From the NCBI GenBank assembly GCA_024138015.1, contig JAMXBB010000006.1:72073752-72137751 (forward strand): a stretch of DNA of 64,000 nt. Reading direction: 5' to 3'. The notes beneath the pieces are model-generated. The model made no database searches. It saw only the letters and a program-made list of their open reading frames with translations, and was not told where the DNA came from. This stretch comes from Lumnitzera littorea (Eukaryota > Streptophyta > Magnoliopsida > Myrtales > Combretaceae). The translations under genes and the position numbers were made by a program. Shown here piece by piece: positions 60,090-64,000 of this stretch. How positions within the stretch are numbered: position 1 is the stretch's first letter; each line of letters opens with the position of its first letter.

Positions 60090-61800
60090 GATTCAAGTAG
60101 AATGAAGAAGAAATTCCGATTTAATTTAGAATTGAATTATGGAGAACTAGTTAGCGGAGTTGTGGAAATTGATAATAAGTGATGAGATTTATGGACAATA
60201 ACGGTGATCAATTTGAGTTTTAGCATAATAGGGATCATGTGATATGATTTGTGGAATAAGGACGATTTGGAAGTAAAAGGTTGTAACTCAGGCGACGTTA
60301 ATAAGATATGTACAGTAATGATAGAAGAGATATACCCTATTTTGTTAATATGACTTGTACTGCGATTAGTACATCGTATACTTTTAGATGATTAACCACA
60401 AAGATTTATTGAATGGCTTTCACATTCTCTTAGATTAGTTGGAGTAGGTTAAGATCATATACAGCATGAGAATATAGTATATGAGGTGATAGTTGATAAT
60501 AGTACCGATGAGTTTAGTAATGATAAAGTATAGGAAATGATTACTACTTCTGATTTTTCTATTGAAGTATAACGCCCTGAATCACCAAATGGAAATGATA
60601 CTCAATGAATGGGAAGATGAATGTGGTGGAAATTTGAATAATGAATACAATAGTTGATTATATTCTTGTTAGAAGTTTGAATTGATCATACGATTAGTTA
60701 TTCAAATAAGTTAAGATCCTATTGATGGTATAGTAGTACTCATTGATGGAAGTATATTCTTTGGATATGTACCTATGTTAAAATGTATTATACACTTGTG
60801 AGTAAGAATGTAAACGGAGATTGGATGTCTTAGGTGACCAATTTTGGAAGTTCTATATATATGTAAGAACTAGTAGGTTATTGAAGTGATTTAGGCTGAA
60901 TGAAGAATAATCTTTAAGTTAATATAGATTTAAGGTGTAAAGAATATTTATAGAACTGATTAATAGGATATGTTAATATTGTGGATGAAATCCCTAAGAA
61001 GTTTGTTGATGAATTTATGTTGTAATCGGTGTGATGTGATGAAGCGATGAGATTCATGAACCATAATGGAAAGCAATTTAAGTTTGGAATAAAAGAGATA
61101 TGGTGATATGTATAGAAAAGTAAGGTGAATCCGAAACTTATAGGATTTTTGAGATAATCTCAGCTTTGGTGCTTAGTATAAATATGAGGTAGTATAATCT
61201 GAAGTAAAATAAAGCATGGTATAGAAGCGGATTTTAGGAAAGACAAAACATTGAGAAGGAAAAGTTAGAAACCGATTCAGAAATGAATCAAAACCTATAC
61301 TAGAGATATAACCAAAACCTAATTCAGGAGTAAACCTTATATAAAATAAGAATGCAGTATAGGAGATGACAAATGATGACAACATTAAAGAGTCTAATTA
61401 TGATAAAGTATATGAAGTGACCGTTATTTCTGATTTTCTTGTAGAAGTATAAGGTATTAGATCAACAAGTGAAAAAGATACTAAATTAATTAGAAGACAA
61501 ATATGATGGAATTCTGTTGAATGAATAGTCGTTGTAAGTAATTTGAATTATGGATATGGTATGATAGGTGATCATGTTTTCTTAAGAATTGGAATTGATC
61601 CTACATTAGTTATTTATATATGTGGATATCATAATGATCTCTTAATGGATGTAATTATGTTTCTCGACGAAGTGTATTCTTTTGGACATGTATAAATGCA
61701 ATAATAATTGACATATTTGTAGCTAGGAGTGTAACAAAAATCAAATGTATTTTAGTGGTCAATCTTGGAAGTTCTTTATATGTGTAAGAATAGTAGAAGA
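60090..61800 (+). repeat. Tandem duplication, unit about 0.87-0.92 kb, two diverged copies
   Basis: Matching landmarks: 'gatgagatttatgg' 60181 and 61046; 'tgataaagta' 60521 and 61401; 'ttggaagttct' 60844 and 61765; with 'gaatgaagaa' near 60100 and 60897. A weak third partial copy may begin near 61845. Confidence 0.7.
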
Positions 61801-63943
61801 AATAGTGCTATAAGGCTACAATCAGATTAAGAATTCTTAGGCCTTTAATGAATCATGAATTGGAAAAATATAGTTTGGAGTAATAATTAAGTGTAAGTGA
61901 AGCTAAACGAATACAAAATGGATAATGAGATCTTTATGTAGTGCTGAGACAGGTGGAGTTATATCATTATATGGTAATTATAATTGGTTATAGGAGATGG
62001 ATAGTTATTAAATGGTACATGATAAATGAAGTAAGATTGCTACGTAAACTACAATTGAATAAATATCCAAACACTCTAAAATATTAATTAGATGAGTAAT
62101 AAGTAACGGTGGAGACGGAATTAAAGTAACAAGTTGGAGATGATTAAGACTTTTGATCAACAGTTACTTAGTTATCTTAAGGACCAATCTAGAAAGGTAT
62201 AACCCTTCAGAAAGTAAATTTTATGAGGTAGTTATCTATTAGTAAACTAGTTATGATAAGGAATGTTAATCACGGAAAGAATTTAAGGATCCGAGCTTAA
62301 AGGGATTAGAAGATAAGTAGTGATTTCATTGAAAGACTTTTCCTTGATTTTAGTTGAATGATGATAAGTATGAATAAAAAAGGATTGGTTGATGAGTACC
62401 CTCACCGTAGAATATACAAATGGATGAAATGCAAGTACAAGGATGATATTAAGGTATTCATTCCGTATAAGTTAGAAACTAGTGAATGGACAAGGATTTA
62501 AGAGGATTGAGATTCTTATTACCTATCAGTTTAGAATTTATATTGAAGGAAGGATATTAATCTATAAAATCGTAGGATATGATGGAAATAAAACTTAAAA
62601 AGGAAAGTTACTAATGGTAAGTTATGAGAAGTTTATTTATATCCACAAAGAGAAGATTGAGGAAAATATCAATAAGTATTGATCTACTAGTAACATATAA
62701 GGGTTCAAATGTATCACTGAAGATCATTTTGTGGATATTTGAATTTCATGATTTAGTTAATTAAGAATCAAACCTATGATCAAAACTCTGTATTGAATGT
62801 TGTAAATGAGGCCTTAAGAGTTAGAAGAGTAACTATCAATTTTTAGACTAATATGAGATTAGAAGGGCATCAAGATAAGATTAATGCAGTAATTGCATTT
62901 ATAGAATTGGGAGAAAGAAGTACATGCCAACTATATATATAGAAACGTTTGTGGTGGTACCCGACAATAGTATTATAATGTACAAAGTATTTGTGGATAG
63001 CATTGTTGAAATTGAGTGATCATAAGTAGTATATTGAAATGTAAGACATGTGATTTTCGGAAGAGAGAATACGTTTTCATCAAGCTCGTTATATTTGTAG
63101 AAGGTATTTTGGTGGATATTAGAAATGTTGAATTGATGGATAGAGGAAAAATCCATTGAGGTAATCCAATATACGAAGAAGCTATGAAGCTATAATGTAC
63201 TTCATATTAGCAATTGCAATAGGTAATCCAACAGGGAAATGGCAAATCTGAATTGTCCAATTGTTGTTATCGAGTCTCATGTCATGTTGATCTGGTCAGT
63301 ATATTTTGTTGTGTCATGTTTTGTCAAGTAGTCAGTCCTTCTTAATACTGTCTCTTTTGTTGAGTCTATCAGTTAACAGTCAAATTCATCTCGAGTCAAG
63401 TCAAGTCAAATTGAGTTGTTAACCATCTCATTTGAATCCGAGATGGAGAAGCGTCAAGATTTGCCAAATTTGCTTCTGTTGATCCTATGCTGAGCTGTAT
63501 GAAGAACAAATGAGAAGCTACGACAGTGATATAATCATTTGAGTGGAAGATTTTTGGATGAAAGGGAAGGTGATGATATGAAGTGAATTTAGAACTGCTA
63601 ATAATCACAAATAAAACTTAAGAAACAATCAACGAAGGAATAAAAGAAGAATAAACTAATAAGAAAATTTGCAAGATCGTAAAGCTAAGTTATAAAATAA
63701 TACGATATGACTAGGAGACTACAGCAATGAAATAAGCTCTGAATGATACTAAGGTAAGGAATGTAAAAGAAGGAAAAATAAGAGATCGAACAAAGGTCCA
63801 AGTAGAGAAGAAATGGAATGTTAAGTAGAAAGTAATTAAGGAACTTAATCAGGTTTCACTTGAAGATAGTTCGGTAGAATGGAAAGTGGGTTTTAAGGAT
63901 ATGAAGTAACCCCCAAAAATACTGGATAATCAGGTTCAGAAGT

Positions 63944-63982
63944 TCAAGAGTTGAGACTAAGAGTTGAGACTAAAAGTTGAGA
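63944..63982. repeat. Short tandem repeat, 13-bp unit, three copies
   Basis: 'agagttgagacta' repeated, the third copy as 'aaagttgagacac'. Confidence 0.8.
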
Positions 63983-64000
63983 CACGGAGTAGGTAAAAAT

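Larger units (their letters stand above)
59899..64000 (+). mobile_element. Interior of the Tekay-like element without gag (LARD-like)
   Basis: 4.1 kb after the primer site with no open frame longer than 85 codons and no gag, protease or RT motif on either strand. An autonomous Tekay element would have gag well within this distance. Contains the tandem duplication at 60090-61800 and a short direct repeat near 63945. A 'gtcaagtcaagtcaa' run lies near 63395. Confidence 0.65.

Overview
The window is AT-rich plant nuclear DNA, almost certainly from an angiosperm. Every coding trace belongs to a plant LTR-retrotransposon lineage (Tat/Ogre-like, Tekay/Del-like, Athila-like, Ty1/copia including a Sirevirus-like element) or to an integrated plant pararetrovirus (Caulimoviridae). 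I found no intact host gene, no rRNA or tRNA gene and no CRISPR array. The species cannot be named from this sequence. Nearly all reading frames are short and broken, as expected of old, methylated, pericentromere-like repeat DNA.

Layout. (1) 1-3656: two minus-strand LTR fragments. (2) 3657-27629: a large plus-strand Tat/Ogre-like, apparently non-coding element, with a truncated 5' LTR, an Arg-tRNA-type primer site, an interior rich in tandem repeats and a 3' LTR cut off at 27629. Inside it, at 6662-19958, lies a complete minus-strand Tekay-like element flanked by the perfect target duplication TCAAT. That element in turn holds two solo LTRs (9708-10937, duplication ATATA; 12473-15130, duplication ATATC). 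(3) 27630-32550: a Tekay-type LTR running into an Athila-like primer site and gag-protease remnant. (4) 32550-33955: an LTR homologous to the one at 1-2528 but inverted. (5) 33960 to about 45290: a decayed endogenous pararetrovirus with movement, capsid/zinc-finger, protease, RT/RNase H and C-terminal regions, an intergenic promoter region and small upstream ORFs. Its leader is split by a 3481-bp solo LTR (40729-44209, duplication GTTTA). (6) About 45660-56810: a plus-strand copia element split by a minus-strand Sirevirus-like copia element (46692-55880) that carries an extra ORF between pol and its 3' LTR. (7) 56928-64000: the 5' LTR, perfect initiator-Met primer site and start of a Tekay-like element whose visible 4.1 kb interior has no gag and contains a tandem duplication of about 0.9 kb.

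The genes do not work together as a pathway. The window is a record of successive insertions. The nesting order gives relative ages: Tat-like element before Tekay-like element before its solo LTRs; pararetrovirus before its solo LTR; plus-strand copia before the Sirevirus. The best-preserved element by its termini and primer site is the one starting at 56928. Boundaries were read by eye from terminal TG/CA motifs, primer sites, polypurine tracts, target duplications and paralogous repeats, so those without a stated duplication are approximate.
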